Origin: Pseudoalteromonas sp. Z1A8
GTDB lineage: Bacteria; Pseudomonadota; Gammaproteobacteria; Enterobacterales; Alteromonadaceae
Length of the DNA: 64,000 bases
Direction: 5' to 3'
NCBI RefSeq assembly: GCF_011378855.1
Contig: NZ_WTLB01000001.1
Span: 124,001-188,000 of the forward strand
The notes beneath the pieces are model-generated. The model did no database searches. It saw only the letters and a program-made list of their open reading frames with translations, and had not been told where the DNA came from. This document shows positions 16,564 to 28,134 of the stretch, piece after piece; the stretch's first letter is position 1; each line of letters starts with the position of its first letter. Both the position numbers and the translations under genes were made by a program.

Positions 16564-18405
16564 TTAGATTTCTTTACTTTTTTGATCCGGGATAACCACT
16601 TCTTCTTCGAATGACATAAGTATCGGATACTTTAAGTACGCTTGATCATAAAATGGACTTTGCTCATATAACCAATTTAATCTCGCATCTGCGTCATTCG
16701 CGAATGATTTATCTTTAAGCTTCTCGTCAAACTTAAGCGCTAACTTTGGATTGTCTTTTAGCATTTGGCGTGCGAATGGAATTAGCGCATAATTTTCCAT
16801 GTACTCAGTACGCTGAAAAATTGTATTAAATTCTCCCCAAGCAAAGAATGAATCAGGTGCTTCAGGGTGCAACAAATGCACAGCAAGCTCACCTGCTTTT
16901 TGTTGGGTATTGACTTGATACCAGCCATCTAAATCGACATTAATAGCAGGCACATAATCAAAAGTTGCTGATACTCTAAAACGTCCTTCAAAAGGTGCTT
17001 TATCAAACGTATAGTCTTTTACTTTAGCCACTTTTAAAGGCTGTGTATTCGCCCCTTCAAGTTTATTAATAGACACACCGTGTAGCTTTAACTTTTCAAC
17101 AATATTGCCATATACAGGCGGGATAAAAAACGCTTTAGGGACCTCAACTGTGTGCTGTACATCTTTTTGCCAATAAATAGGTAAGTCGGTATAGGTGCGT
17201 GCTTTACCTAAATACTTAACTTCATTTTGGCCAGAAAGTGCATTCATGCTTGTTGAGTACTCAATGCCTTTAAACTGTGCAATTGTATCAGCTTGCTTTG
17301 CATAACCACGTTTTACTATTAACTGTTTAGGAACAAACGCTTGTTCTTTTTTTACCGCATTAGCTAATTCATGGCTGTGCTTTGATAGCGCATTAATGGC
17401 GCCATCTAAAAAGACGTAAGTCCCTAATACACGTTGCTTGTAAGGTTTTAATGAGTGGTTTTCTACTAAAATTGTAGGTAATGATTTTAAATCGCCCCAA
17501 CCATTTGAAAAACGTGGTGTAGCAACCCACCCCGCTAACCCTTTTTTAAAGTCGCGCTTGTCCATAACAAAAACAAGTGGCCCTGGGGTGTGGCCTTGTT
17601 CAGCCAGTGTATCGTCAATCAGAGGTTTAAAAAACTGGTTTAAAGCGTCAGATACCGCAGGCGATTCGCTTGAAAATACCGGATTGTAGCCATAGGTCAC
17701 ATCGTATTGGTAATCTGCCCCATCGGTAACATGTACATCAATGTATAAATTTGGGCTGTAGTCGTTAATAACCTTTAAAACACTTCTGACTTCTGGCGTA
17801 TCAAGTTTAGTAAAATCGCGATTTAAATTAAGGTTGTTTGCATTTGTTCTAAAGCCCATTTTAGCAGGGCCTCGTTGGTTTATACGATTAAATACACTGC
17901 TACGTTCGTGCCCATCTACATTTAAAATAGGAATAAATAATATGTTTACCTTTTTTAAAATATCACGACGCTTACCCGTCGCTATGTCTCTAAGTAGCAT
18001 AAACATGGCATCTTTACCGTCTATTTCACCAGAATGAATACCTGCCTGAATAAAAATAGTCGGCTTTGTACTATTAGCCATTTGTCTTGCTTCAAAAAAG
18101 CCTTGCTCACTGGCAATTAGCATTTTTATTGCACGCTTGCTATTACTATAGCCAATGATTTGAGATTGAAACTGAGTCGGATTTGCAGCAACTAACCTAT
18201 CTACAAATGCCATTGTATTTGCATAATTTGGTGACGCTTCACCTGAAGATAATTCAAAGTCGGTAGTTAACGGACCTTCTTTTTGTAAAAGCTCTACACT
18301 TTTTCCCTGCCACTCTATGAGTGGAGGTAAGTGCGCGTCATACGCCACACTTGCAGATAAAACTAGTAAACTTGCAAACATAAAATTCTCTAACAAACGC
18401 CTCAA
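16564..18405 (-). CDS. Secreted M14-family zinc carboxypeptidase
   Basis: A 613-residue exported peptidase. An N-terminal signal (MRRLLENFMFASLLVLSASV) precedes the M14 catalytic domain: AGIHSGEIDGKDA holds the HxxE zinc ligands, YIDVHVTDGADYQYD the third His, and ILVENHSLKPYKQR the general-base Glu. The roughly 250-residue C-terminal half (from about residue 360) has no family I recognise and may be a beta-rich accessory domain. The start is ambiguous: the TTG at 18405 gives a signal peptide with two Arg but has no clear Shine-Dalgarno, while the ATG at 18381 has a modest AGAG. It is cotranscribed with the ycbL-like gene. Likely function is peptide scavenging in the periplasm or outside. Confidence 0.85.
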   Translation of the reverse strand: MRRLLENFMFASLLVLSASVAYDAHLPPLIEWQGKSVELLQKEGPLTTDFELSSGEASPNYANTMAFVDRLVAANPTQFQSQIIGYSNSKRAIKMLIASEQGFFEARQMANSTKPTIFIQAGIHSGEIDGKDAMFMLLRDIATGKRRDILKKVNILFIPILNVDGHERSSVFNRINQRGPAKMGFRTNANNLNLNRDFTKLDTPEVRSVLKVINDYSPNLYIDVHVTDGADYQYDVTYGYNPVFSSESPAVSDALNQFFKPLIDDTLAEQGHTPGPLVFVMDKRDFKKGLAGWVATPRFSNGWGDLKSLPTILVENHSLKPYKQRVLGTYVFLDGAINALSKHSHELANAVKKEQAFVPKQLIVKRGYAKQADTIAQFKGIEYSTSMNALSGQNEVKYLGKARTYTDLPIYWQKDVQHTVEVPKAFFIPPVYGNIVEKLKLHGVSINKLEGANTQPLKVAKVKDYTFDKAPFEGRFRVSATFDYVPAINVDLDGWYQVNTQQKAGELAVHLLHPEAPDSFFAWGEFNTIFQRTEYMENYALIPFARQMLKDNPKLALKFDEKLKDKSFANDADARLNWLYEQSPFYDQAYLKYPILMSFEEEVVIPDQKSKEI

Positions 18406-18635
18406 TTATATAAATTATATCAACTAAATTTTTTATAATGAGGAAACTGCGGTGATTCAACAAAAAAATACAGCCAATTACATGTCACTCATTCACCCAT
18501 GTCTTTTAAGGCTTTATAACACGATTAAGTACAGTAATTCATTACATTACTATTTATAAACCCAATTTAAAAAACACATAAAACAACTCCGCTAAATTAT
18601 TAAAACAAAAGTGTAAGTTACTAAATTACAGGCAC

Positions 18636-18663
18636 AAAAAAAGGAGCCATAGGCTCCTTTTTT
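18636..18663 (-). terminator. Terminator of the thrS-infC-rpmI-rplT operon
   Basis: AAAGGAGCC (18640-18648) pairs with GGCTCCTTT (18652-18660), with a U-run on the minus strand. It sits 20 nt beyond the rplT stop codon. Confidence 0.9.
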
Positions 18664-18682
18664 AATACTTATATGAAAAAGC

Positions 18683-19042
18683 TTAAGCGGCTAGGCCTTC
18701 TTTTGCTTTTTCTACAAGCGCTGCGAATGCAACTTGGTCATAAACAGCGATATCTGCAAGGATCTTACGATCGATTTCTACAGATGTCTTTTTAAGACCA
18801 TTGATAAAACGGCTGTAAGACAGACCATTTTGACGTGAAGCAGCATTGATACGTGCAATCCATAATTGACGGAAAGTACGTTTCTTCGCACGACGGTCAC
18901 GGTAAGCGTATTGACCCGCTTTAGTAACAGCCTGGAAAGCTACGCGGTAAACACGTGAACGTGCTCCGTAGTAACCTTTTGCTTGTTTTAAAACTTTTTT
19001 GTGACGTGCACGTGCGACAACGCCGCGTTTAACTCTTGCCAT
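18683..19042 (-). CDS. rplT: 50S ribosomal protein L20
   Basis: A 119-residue protein nearly colinear with E. coli L20 (118 residues): [40 protein letters not shown] and a C-terminal helix rich in Glu/Ala. L20 binds 23S rRNA early in 50S assembly. In E. coli it also represses translation of rpmI-rplT by binding a leader that mimics its rRNA site. It is the last gene of thrS-infC-rpmI-rplT, 15 nt after rpmI, and is followed by a terminator. Confidence 0.98.
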   Translation of the reverse strand: MARVKRGVVARARHKKVLKQAKGYYGARSRVYRVAFQAVTKAGQYAYRDRRAKKRTFRQLWIARINAASRQNGLSYSRFINGLKKTSVEIDRKILADIAVYDQVAFAALVEKAKEGLAA

Positions 19043-19057
19043 TTCTAAAAACCCCTA

Positions 19058-19258
19058 TTAAGCGAACGGTAACATACGTGAAACTAGACCATGGTCATTT
19101 TTATGAACCATCATCTTAGGACGTAGGTGTAACTTACGCTTAGAAGTTTTCTTAGTCAGAATATGACGAAGATGCGCTTGTTTACGCTTGAAACCGCCAG
19201 AAGCAGTCTTTTTGAAACGCTTAGCAGCGCCACTGTGACTTTTTAGCTTATAAGCCAT
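19058..19258 (-). CDS. rpmI: 50S ribosomal protein L35
   Basis: A 66-residue highly basic protein ([20 protein letters not shown], then [17 protein letters not shown]), typical of bacterial L35 and close to the usual 65 residues. A clear GGAG Shine-Dalgarno precedes the ATG. It lies between the structured 212-nt leader that follows infC and the rplT gene. In E. coli this gene is the direct target of L20 repression, and rplT is coupled to it. Confidence 0.97.
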   Translation of the reverse strand: MAYKLKSHSGAAKRFKKTASGGFKRKQAHLRHILTKKTSKRKLHLRPKMMVHKNDHGLVSRMLPFA

Positions 19259-19470
19259 TGCAATAACTCCAAATTGTATTGCTTTTAAATTAGTAAGCAG
19301 GCGTGAGATATATTTCTATAGCTCCACTTTTAGGCCTAACTTACTGCCATGTTCCGGTGAAGACCCAGCATAAATGCCGCAATCTTACTTTAAAACCGGT
19401 TAACTCAGGTGAATATTCGCATATTACTTGCAGACCTGAGCTAATTTCGGTGCGTATTATCGCTTAAAAA
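19259..19470 (-). promoter_or_regulatory. Structured infC-rpmI leader, candidate L20 autoregulatory site
   Basis: This 212-nt gap is unusually long inside a ribosomal operon. On the minus strand it holds CTCAGGT/ACCTGAG (19434-19440 with 19404-19410) and, next to it, CCGGT/ACCGG (19395-19399 with 19354-19358), then the rpmI Shine-Dalgarno GGAG. Location and structure suit the translational operator through which L20 represses rpmI-rplT in E. coli. I could not align it to the L20-binding rRNA junction, so the ligand is inferred from position. Confidence 0.45.
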
Positions 19471-20016
19471 TTATTTTTTAGCAACAGGCGCCATCATCAT
19501 AACCATTTGGCGACCTTCAACACGATTTGGGAAAGACTCGACTACTGCAAGTTCTTCTAAATCGGCTTTGATACGGTTTAATAATTCTATACCAATTTCT
19601 TGGTGAGCCATTTCACGACCACGGAAGCGGATAGTAATCTTAGCTTTATCGCCAGCTTCTAAGAACTTACGTAAGTTGCGAAGCTTAACCTGATAATCAC
19701 CTTCATCCGTACCAGGACGGAATTTGATTTCTTTTATCTGGATTTGCTTTTGCTTCTTCTTCTGTTCTTTTAGTTCTTTGCTTTTTTCAAAGATGAACTT
19801 ACCGTAATCCATGATTCTACAAACAGGCGGCTCAGCGTTTGGACTGATCTCAACAAGATCAACACCCGCTGCATCGGCCATAGTTTGCGCGTCTTGTAAT
19901 GACTGAATTCCAGCTTGTTCGCCTTCAATGTCAATTAAACGAACTTCTTGCGCTGTAATTTCTTCGTTAATACGATTTTTTTGAGCTGTTTGTTGCCCTT
20001 TCTTGCCGCCTCTAAT
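19471..20016 (-). CDS. infC: Translation initiation factor IF-3 (AUU start)
   Basis: A 181-residue factor binding the 30S subunit and discriminating against non-canonical start codons. The N-domain has [20 protein letters not shown] and [20 protein letters not shown], then a Lys-rich linker ([17 protein letters not shown]) and the C-domain ([17 protein letters not shown]). By alignment with E. coli IF-3 (180 residues) the first codon is ATT at 20014-20016, preceded by GGAGGA. A longer reading from 20040 would place this Shine-Dalgarno inside the gene and is rejected. An AUU start is the known basis of IF-3 autoregulation in E. coli. The gene follows thrS. Confidence 0.95.
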   Translation of the reverse strand: MRGGKKGQQTAQKNRINEEITAQEVRLIDIEGEQAGIQSLQDAQTMADAAGVDLVEISPNAEPPVCRIMDYGKFIFEKSKELKEQKKKQKQIQIKEIKFRPGTDEGDYQVKLRNLRKFLEAGDKAKITIRFRGREMAHQEIGIELLNRIKADLEELAVVESFPNRVEGRQMVMMMAPVAKK

Positions 20017-20090
20017 AGTACGTTCCTCCAAGAATATCAATAATATAAGCGTGTAATTGGCTGTTTGTTAATGCCTTACACGCTCGATTT

Positions 20091-22001
20091 TTACTGTCGA
20101 TTTTTAATTTCTTCGCTAATTTTAGCTACAAAATCATCGACATTAAATTTGCCTAGGTCTTCACCTGTGCGAGTACGCACTGCTACTTCTTGTTGTTCGA
20201 CTTCTTTATCGCCAACAACAAGCAAGTATGGAATACGCTTAAGTGTATGCTCACGGATTTTAAAGCCAATCTTCTCATTTCTCAAGTCAGCAGCGGCTCT
20301 AATTCCAAGTTTATTTAATTTTTGTACAACTTCTTTAACATAAGGAGCCTGTTTATCGGTAATATTCATGATTACCGCTTGCTTTGGCGCAAGCCACGTC
20401 GGGAATAAACCAGCGTACTCTTCTGTTAAAATACCAATAAAGCGTTCAATAGAACCTAAAATGGCACGATGTATCATTACAGGTGTACGACGTTCGTTAT
20501 TTTCTGCTACATAAGTAGCGCCTAAACGACCCGGTAATGCAAAGTCTAATTGCACTGTACCACACTGCCACGCTCTGTCTAAACAATCGTACAAAGTAAA
20601 TTCAATTTTCGGACCGTAAAAAGCACCTTCGCCTGGAAGATAATCAAATTCAATATCGTTTAGCTTAAGTGCTTCGGCTAAAGCAAGCTCTGCTTTATCC
20701 CACATATGGTCTTCACCAATGCGTTGTTCTGGGCGAGTTGAAAGCTTAACTACAATCTTCTCAAACCCGAATGTCTCATATGTATCATAAACCATCTTAA
20801 TACACGCTGAAACTTCGTCCATTATCTGCTCTTCGGTACAGAAAATATGAGCGTCATCTTGTGTGAAGCCACGTACACGCATTAAGCCGTGTAATGCGCC
20901 TGATGGCTCATTACGGTGACAACAACCAAATTCAGCCATACGAAGTGGTAAATCACGGTACGATTTTAAACCTTGGTTAAAGATTTGCACGTGACCTGGG
21001 CAGTTCATTGGTTTGATTGCGTATTCACGCTTTTCAGACTCAGTGGTAAACATTGCTTCTGAATACTTTTCCCAGTGACCTGATTTTTCCCAAAGTGAAC
21101 GGTCCATCATCATTGGACCTTTTACTTCTTCGTACTCATATTCACGTAATTTTTCACGTACAAATTCTTCAAGCTCGCGGTAAATGCTCCAACCATCGTT
21201 GTGCCAAAATACCATGCCTGGCGCTTCTTCTTGCCAATGCCATAAATCAAGCGCTTTACCAATACGACGGTGATCGCGTTTTTCAGCTTCTTCAAGGCGT
21301 TTTAAATACGCTTTAAGTTGCTTTTTATCGCCCCACGCTGTGCCGTAAATACGTTGTAGCATTTTGTTGTCTGAATCACCACGCCAATATGCACCTGCCA
21401 CTTTCATTATTTTGAAGTTTTGGCAAAATTTCATGTTAGGAACGTGAGGCCCACGACACATGTCTACATATTCTTCGTGATGATATAACCCTGGACGGTC
21501 ATCTTTAGCAATGTTTTCGTCCAATATTTCTATTTTGTATGTTTCGCCACGCGCTTCAAATGTATCGCGTGCTTCTTGCCAGCTTACTGTTTTTTTCACT
21601 ACGTCGTAGTTTGTTTTAGCTAGTTGCAACATACGCTTTTCAATTGCTTCAAGATCATCTTGTGATAATGAATGTTCCATATCGATATCGTAGTAAAAAC
21701 CGTTATCAATAGTAGGACCAATTGCCATTTTTGCGTCTGGGAAAAGTTGCTTAACTGCATGACCAATTAAGTGAGCACAAGAGTGACGAATAATTTCAAG
21801 GCCGTCATCGTCTTTTGCGGTGATGATCTCAAGGCGAGAATCTTCACAAATTTTATCACATGCATCAACACGGTCGCCATTAACACGACCGGCAATGGTC
21901 GCTTTAGCTAAACCAGGACCAATATCGTTTGCAACATCAAGCGTGCTTACAGGGTTTTCAAAACTACGTTGACTTCCGTCTGGAAGAGTAATAACTGGCA
22001 T
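20091..22001 (-). CDS. thrS: Threonyl-tRNA synthetase
   Basis: A 636-residue class II synthetase (E. coli 642). The N-terminal TGS domain ([19 protein letters not shown]) is followed by the editing domain ([19 protein letters not shown]), the catalytic core with motif 2 ([20 protein letters not shown]) and a zinc-site Cys in [10 protein letters not shown]. The anticodon-binding domain begins near [15 protein letters not shown]. It charges tRNA-Thr and clears mis-acylated Ser-tRNA-Thr. It is the first gene of the conserved operon with infC, rpmI and rplT. In E. coli it represses its own translation through a leader mimicking tRNA-Thr; I could not confirm such a leader here. Confidence 0.98.
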   Translation of the reverse strand: MPVITLPDGSQRSFENPVSTLDVANDIGPGLAKATIAGRVNGDRVDACDKICEDSRLEIITAKDDDGLEIIRHSCAHLIGHAVKQLFPDAKMAIGPTIDNGFYYDIDMEHSLSQDDLEAIEKRMLQLAKTNYDVVKKTVSWQEARDTFEARGETYKIEILDENIAKDDRPGLYHHEEYVDMCRGPHVPNMKFCQNFKIMKVAGAYWRGDSDNKMLQRIYGTAWGDKKQLKAYLKRLEEAEKRDHRRIGKALDLWHWQEEAPGMVFWHNDGWSIYRELEEFVREKLREYEYEEVKGPMMMDRSLWEKSGHWEKYSEAMFTTESEKREYAIKPMNCPGHVQIFNQGLKSYRDLPLRMAEFGCCHRNEPSGALHGLMRVRGFTQDDAHIFCTEEQIMDEVSACIKMVYDTYETFGFEKIVVKLSTRPEQRIGEDHMWDKAELALAEALKLNDIEFDYLPGEGAFYGPKIEFTLYDCLDRAWQCGTVQLDFALPGRLGATYVAENNERRTPVMIHRAILGSIERFIGILTEEYAGLFPTWLAPKQAVIMNITDKQAPYVKEVVQKLNKLGIRAAADLRNEKIGFKIREHTLKRIPYLLVVGDKEVEQQEVAVRTRTGEDLGKFNVDDFVAKISEEIKNRQ

Positions 22002-22356
22002 TATAAATCCTTACTACAGTGGTGACACCTACAATGTATCACGTGTATTTTTATTAAATTAAATGAGAATGGCTCGACAACGCTTTTACGAATAAGCATT
22101 GACTAATTAATGTAGATGACGAGTCTATTCAACTACAAGCATATATTGTCGCGTGCTGTGCATTTAATTACAAGTTTAAAGGGGTGAAATCCACCCATTT
22201 TGAGCACAAAATATAGCTTTTAGTGCAAAAAAAATCATTTAATTAAAATATAAAAGCATCAACGCGCTAATTAAGCACCTACAACTATACCTGTACTCGC
22301 ATTTTAATGTACGTTGCGTATAATACTGCGTAATTAAGTTATTTTAGAGAATAGAC
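22002..22356. other. Divergent intergenic region between thrS and the DUF3010 gene
   Basis: No ORF of note is present. It must hold promoters for both neighbours and the thrS leader. A consensus -10 hexamer TATAAT lies at 22319-22324, about 30 nt before the DUF3010 start, with no convincing -35. The thrS side has AAGGA before the ATG. I saw no long hairpin resembling a tRNA-Thr mimic, but did not fold the region. Confidence 0.5.
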
Positions 22357-22803
22357 ATGAGAACATGTGGTGTAGAAATTACCGGTAGTGATGTACTACT
22401 TTGTATTTTAAGTAAAGATAATGACGTATTTGATATTCGCGATGTGCGCCAAACACGCTTTACCTTAGGTAACGGTAACGACACTGAAGTAATGCGTAAA
22501 TTTCAATTTGATTTTGCAAAACTAATGCAAGACTACCAAATTGATTCTGTTGCAATTCGTGAGCGTCAGCCAAAAGGTAAATTTGCTGGCAGCGCAAAAG
22601 GATTCAAAATGGAAACTGCAATTCAATTAATCGACAATTTAGATGTACGTTTATTTACCACGACCGAAATTAAAGAACAGGTTAAGCGTAATCCTATTCC
22701 TATTGATTTTGAAGAAACGGGTCTTAAAAAGTACCAAGAAAATGCATTTGTAAATGCCTACGTTTATATAATGAAAAAAACATACCGCAGCGACGAAATG
22801 TAA
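22357..22803 (+). CDS. DUF3010-family protein
   Basis: A 148-residue soluble protein of a gammaproteobacterial family with no assigned role, which I place in DUF3010 by its start (MRTCGVEITGSDVLLCILS), IRERQPKGKFAGSAKGFKME and the conserved end NPIPIDFEETGLKKYQENAF. The opening beta-strand pattern with Gly-x-Glu resembles the first strand of RNase-H-like folds, but I see no complete acidic triad, so no catalytic role is claimed. It is monocistronic with its own -10 element and a strong terminator, and is divergent from thrS. Confidence 0.8.
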   Translation: MRTCGVEITGSDVLLCILSKDNDVFDIRDVRQTRFTLGNGNDTEVMRKFQFDFAKLMQDYQIDSVAIRERQPKGKFAGSAKGFKMETAIQLIDNLDVRLFTTTEIKEQVKRNPIPIDFEETGLKKYQENAFVNAYVYIMKKTYRSDEM

Positions 22804-22820
22804 ACTCATTGCTCGTTTAA

Positions 22821-22854
22821 AAACGCGTACTTACTTTGTAAGACGCGTTTTTTT
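22821..22854 (+). terminator. Terminator after the DUF3010 gene
   Basis: AAACGCGT (22821-22828) pairs with ACGCGTTT (22843-22850); the intervening CTTAC/GTAAG extends the stem. It is followed by T-residues to 22854. Confidence 0.85.
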
Positions 22855-22988
22855 GTGTCTAAAAAACATGATTAGATTTTATAAAGGTACTAAGACATTA
22901 GTCTAACCACCCTTCTCTTTGTCGACAATATGTGTTTATTTTAACTTTGTAGTTTACATAACTCACACACATTTTCATGGAGAGAGCA

Positions 22989-24722
22989 ATGCACACACAC
23001 ACTATTGCGGTAAAAGAAGTAGAACAAATAAATCACTTACCGTTATCGCAAAGCTATTTTAAAGGCATACAAAGCACACCTTTAACAAATTCAACCATTG
23101 GCGAGTACCTTGACCTTATTGTCGACAAAAACCCAGAGGCTTTAGCCGTTGTCGTTCATCATCAAGATATTCGTTTAACATATAAAGAGTTTCAAAAAGA
23201 AGTTAATCAACTTGCTATGGGCTTACTGGCCCTTGGTGTAAAACCAGGAGAGCGCGTTGGTATTTGGTCTCCCAATAATATTGAATGGTGCTTAACCCAG
23301 TTTGCAACAGCTAAAATTGGCGCAATAATGGTGTGTATTAACCCTGCATATCGCCCTAACGAATTACAATACGCCTTAAATAGTGTTGAATGTTCAACCT
23401 TAATCACAGCATCAAACTTCAAAGGCAGTGATTATTTAGAAATGCTTAATAGTTTGGCTCCAGAACTTGCAAGTTGCGATAAAAACAAACTTAATTTAAA
23501 AGCACTGCCCACTCTTAAAAATATAATTCGTATCGGTGATGAAGAATCTCCTGGTATGCATGCGTTTAATGATGTTATTAACTTGCCAACATCGGCACAT
23601 GAGCTTGAACTAAAAGCAATAGGTGCAAACTTAAATGCAGAGCAAGATATCAATATCCAATTTACATCGGGTACAACAGGCAACCCAAAAGGCGCAACGC
23701 TTACACATAAAAACATTTTAAATAATGCGTTATTTGTTGCTGAGTCTATGCACTTTACAAGCGATGACAAATTATGCATTCCGATCCCGTTGTATCATTG
23801 CTTTGCTATGGTACTAGGTAGCTTATTATGTGTTAGCAAAGGTGCTGCAGCCATTTACCCAGGTGATTCGTTCGATGCAAAAACTACCCTTGATGTAGTG
23901 CAACAAGAAGGCTGTACAGCGCTGCATGGTGTACCCACTATGTTTATTAGTGAGCTTGAACTAAGTAACTTTAACGATTACGACCTAAGTACTTTGCGCA
24001 CGGGTGTAATGGCCGGTTCAACATGCCCTGAGCAAGTAATGCGAAAAGTGCAAACACAAATGAACATGCATCAAGTGCTCATTGCTTACGGGCAAACTGA
24101 GTGCAGCCCCATAAACAACATTACCGAAACAGATTCATCAATAGAACGCCAAGTAACGACTGTTGGCCGTGCGCTTGCGCATACCGAGGTTAAAATTATT
24201 GACGAATTGGGTAACATTCAACAAATTGGTCAACCTGGAGAGGTGTGTAGTAAAGGTGCAGGTATAATGCGCTGCTATTGGAATGACGAATCGAAAACAA
24301 AAGCCACAATAGATGACAGCGGTTGGTTACACTCTGGCGATTTAGGTGTAATGGATACAGAAGGGTTTGTCACCATAGTCGGCCGTATCAAGGATATGAT
24401 TATTCGCGGCGGCGAAAACATTTACCCTCGCGAAATAGAAGAAGTACTTTACACCTACCCGGGCATTCAAGATGCTGCCATATTTGGTATAACAGATGAA
24501 AAGTATGGCGAGGAAGTGTGCGCTTGGATCCAACCAAAAGAAGATGCAGTGCTTGATGAGCAAGCAATTCGTGAGTTTTTAAAAGACAAACTAGCCTACT
24601 TTAAAATGCCACGACATATCCGCTTTGTAGAAAACTACCCAATGACAGTAACAGGTAAACTGCAAAAATTTAAAATGCGAGAGCAAATGCAAGAAGAGCT
24701 AAGCGACAAAGCCTTCTCCTAA
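22989..24722 (+). CDS. Acyl-CoA synthetase (AMP-forming), fatty-acid type
   Basis: A 577-residue member of the adenylate-forming ligase family, activating a carboxylic acid to acyl-AMP and then acyl-CoA. The signature FTSGTTGNPKGATLTHKN, the IAYGQTECSPINN segment, the ADP-binding Asp in LHSGDLGVMD, the hinge GRIKDMIIRGGENIYP and the catalytic C-terminal Lys in TGKLQKFKMRE are all present. Length and hinge resemble FadK/medium-to-long-chain ligases in marine bacteria; chain length cannot be fixed. An ATG at 22977 exists, but the one at 22989 has GGAGAG at the proper distance. It is monocistronic. Confidence 0.9.
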   Translation: MHTHTIAVKEVEQINHLPLSQSYFKGIQSTPLTNSTIGEYLDLIVDKNPEALAVVVHHQDIRLTYKEFQKEVNQLAMGLLALGVKPGERVGIWSPNNIEWCLTQFATAKIGAIMVCINPAYRPNELQYALNSVECSTLITASNFKGSDYLEMLNSLAPELASCDKNKLNLKALPTLKNIIRIGDEESPGMHAFNDVINLPTSAHELELKAIGANLNAEQDINIQFTSGTTGNPKGATLTHKNILNNALFVAESMHFTSDDKLCIPIPLYHCFAMVLGSLLCVSKGAAAIYPGDSFDAKTTLDVVQQEGCTALHGVPTMFISELELSNFNDYDLSTLRTGVMAGSTCPEQVMRKVQTQMNMHQVLIAYGQTECSPINNITETDSSIERQVTTVGRALAHTEVKIIDELGNIQQIGQPGEVCSKGAGIMRCYWNDESKTKATIDDSGWLHSGDLGVMDTEGFVTIVGRIKDMIIRGGENIYPREIEEVLYTYPGIQDAAIFGITDEKYGEEVCAWIQPKEDAVLDEQAIREFLKDKLAYFKMPRHIRFVENYPMTVTGKLQKFKMREQMQEELSDKAFS

Positions 24723-24777
24723 TTTTTCTCTACAAAAAATCTGAACTCTGAATAATCAATCTACCTCAGCAACGATT

Positions 24778-24807
24778 AAAAAGCACAGTCAATTGGCTGT
24801 GCTTTTT
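24778..24807. terminator. Bidirectional terminator between acyl-CoA ligase and hflX-like genes
   Basis: AAAAAGCACAG (24778-24788) and CTGTGCTTTTT (24797-24807) form an 11-bp stem around an 8-nt loop, between two convergent genes. Confidence 0.9.
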
Positions 24808-24821
24808 GTGTGCTGGATTTA

Positions 24822-26174
24822 TTATAAATCTAACATTCTCTTTTTTAAACGTTCTAAATCAATCGCACTTGAGCGTACTGTTAATTTAATATGGCTATAT
24901 TCATACTCTTCTTTAACCACACTCATACTTGATCGAATTTCGCCTACTATACCTTTCGCGGTGTACGGTATAATAACGTCTTCTTCAATCATGTCCTCTT
25001 GAGCAATATCAACAATATATTTATGCAGTTTACTAATGTCGTCAGGGTTACGAGTAGAGGTCATCATCGCATCAGGAAACTCTTCCATCAGCGATTGCTG
25101 TTGCTCAGTACTTAATTGGTCTGATTTATTCAGCACTAATAATTTTTTGCTGCCTTCAACACCGACCTCTGCCAGTACTTTATGTACTACTTCAAGTTGT
25201 GAGCGAAAAGAAGGGTCTGACGCATCAACAACATACAAAAGTAGCGACGCATCATGTGCTTCAGCGAGCGTTGAGTGAAACGAAGCAACCAAATCGTGAG
25301 GTAATTTTTTAATAAAACCAACAGTATCTGATACGAGTATACGAGGCTGTGTAATGGGATATAACGCACGAACTGTAGTATCTAGCGTAGCAAAAAGCTT
25401 ATTTTCGCCCTCTACATCACTGCCTGTAATAGCACGCATCATTGATGACTTACCCGCATTGGTATAACCAATTAAAGCCACTGAAAATAGCTCAGAGCGC
25501 TGCGTTCGTCTGTCCATCATTACATCTTGAACACTAACAAGTTCGCGCTTTAATTCTGCTAGCTGGTCACGTACCTTACGGCGATTTAGCTCAAGTGTGG
25601 TTTCACCCGCACCTTTACCCATTTGGCGTTCTTTATCACCGGTTGATGTTTCACGAAGTCGAGGCGCTACATAATTAAGACGAGCAATTTCAACTTGTAA
25701 TTTTGCTGTTTTAGTTCGCGCATGGCGGCTAAATATTTCAATAATTATGCCGGTACGGTCAAATACCTCCACACCTAACTGGTTCTCAACATTACGTAGT
25801 TGAGAAGGCGTTAAATCGCAGTCAAAAACCACTACATCGGCACAAGCAAAATCTAAATCGTCTGATGGGATTTCTGACGGCATGTCGGATAATGGATCGT
25901 CATCAAGAACATTTTCATCCTCTTGCTCTTCTGCAGCAGACCCTTTATTACCAGTAAGGTGCGCTATTTCTGCTAGTTTGCCTGAGCCAAGTACATTAAC
26001 CTTTTGGGTAGAACTTTGCTTTTGCGATTGAGTACCTACTACTTTAAACCCTAAAGTAGTCACCAAGCGCGCAAGTTCTGCAAGCGACTCTGTAGCTTCG
26101 TCACCTTTAAACTGTGGTGTGCTAATAGAAATAAGTAAGGCGTTTGGAAGTGATGCTTTTGCAGTTGTTTGCAT
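24822..26174 (-). CDS. HflX-like GTPase with acidic insertion
   Basis: A 450-residue GTPase of the HflX family, whose members bind 50S subunits and rescue or split stalled ribosomes. The N-terminal HflX domain, linker helices (LELNRRKVRDQLAELKREL) and the G domain are seen: G1 GYTNAGKSSM, G3 DTVGFIKKLPHDLVASF, G4 NKSD. It has a strongly acidic stretch of about 28 residues inside the N-terminal domain (around residues 70-100, e.g. EEQEDENVLDDDPLSD), not found in E. coli HflX. The usual glycine-rich PGETQLE loop reads GAGETTLE. It is not next to hfq, so this is probably a second, divergent HflX. The ATG at 26174 is chosen over an upstream TTG. Confidence 0.85.
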   Translation of the reverse strand: MQTTAKASLPNALLISISTPQFKGDEATESLAELARLVTTLGFKVVGTQSQKQSSTQKVNVLGSGKLAEIAHLTGNKGSAAEEQEDENVLDDDPLSDMPSEIPSDDLDFACADVVVFDCDLTPSQLRNVENQLGVEVFDRTGIIIEIFSRHARTKTAKLQVEIARLNYVAPRLRETSTGDKERQMGKGAGETTLELNRRKVRDQLAELKRELVSVQDVMMDRRTQRSELFSVALIGYTNAGKSSMMRAITGSDVEGENKLFATLDTTVRALYPITQPRILVSDTVGFIKKLPHDLVASFHSTLAEAHDASLLLYVVDASDPSFRSQLEVVHKVLAEVGVEGSKKLLVLNKSDQLSTEQQQSLMEEFPDAMMTSTRNPDDISKLHKYIVDIAQEDMIEEDVIIPYTAKGIVGEIRSSMSVVKEEYEYSHIKLTVRSSAIDLERLKKRMLDL

Positions 26175-26368
26175 AAATTTTTGTGTTAATGCACTAAGGT
26201 GCAAACCTATTTTTCATTCGAAAGTAAGTTGATCCTACGCTGTTATAGCTCAGCTTTATAGAGTTATAATTAACTAATCACATTTATAACTAAATCTAGC
26301 CACAATTAGGTATAAACTTATGGCTAGATTTGGCATTTAATCGTGTTTTTTATCGAATCTTTCCGAGA

Positions 26369-26404
26369 AAACCCATTGATCGACGCGAAGCGGCGTCGAT
26401 GGGT
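26369..26404 (-). terminator. Terminator after gdhA
   Basis: ATCGACGC (26379-26386) pairs with GCGTCGAT (26393-26400), extended by ACCCAT/GGGT, with a short U-run on the minus strand. It begins only four bases after the gdhA stop. Confidence 0.7.
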
Positions 26405-26407
26405 AGT

Positions 26408-28134
<1,727 letters not shown>

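Noticed and set aside
20017-20040. Upstream start of infC
   Set aside because: It would place the strong Shine-Dalgarno GGAGGA inside the gene; homology fixes the start at the ATT codon.
22002-22100. tRNA-Thr-like thrS operator
   Set aside because: Looked for by analogy with E. coli; no convincing anticodon-like stem-loop was seen by eye.
26292-26331. Inverted repeat AAATCTAGCCA/TGGCTAGATTT as a terminator
   Set aside because: No U-run in either direction and a long loop; the hairpin next to the gdhA stop is the better terminator. It may still be a protein-binding site.
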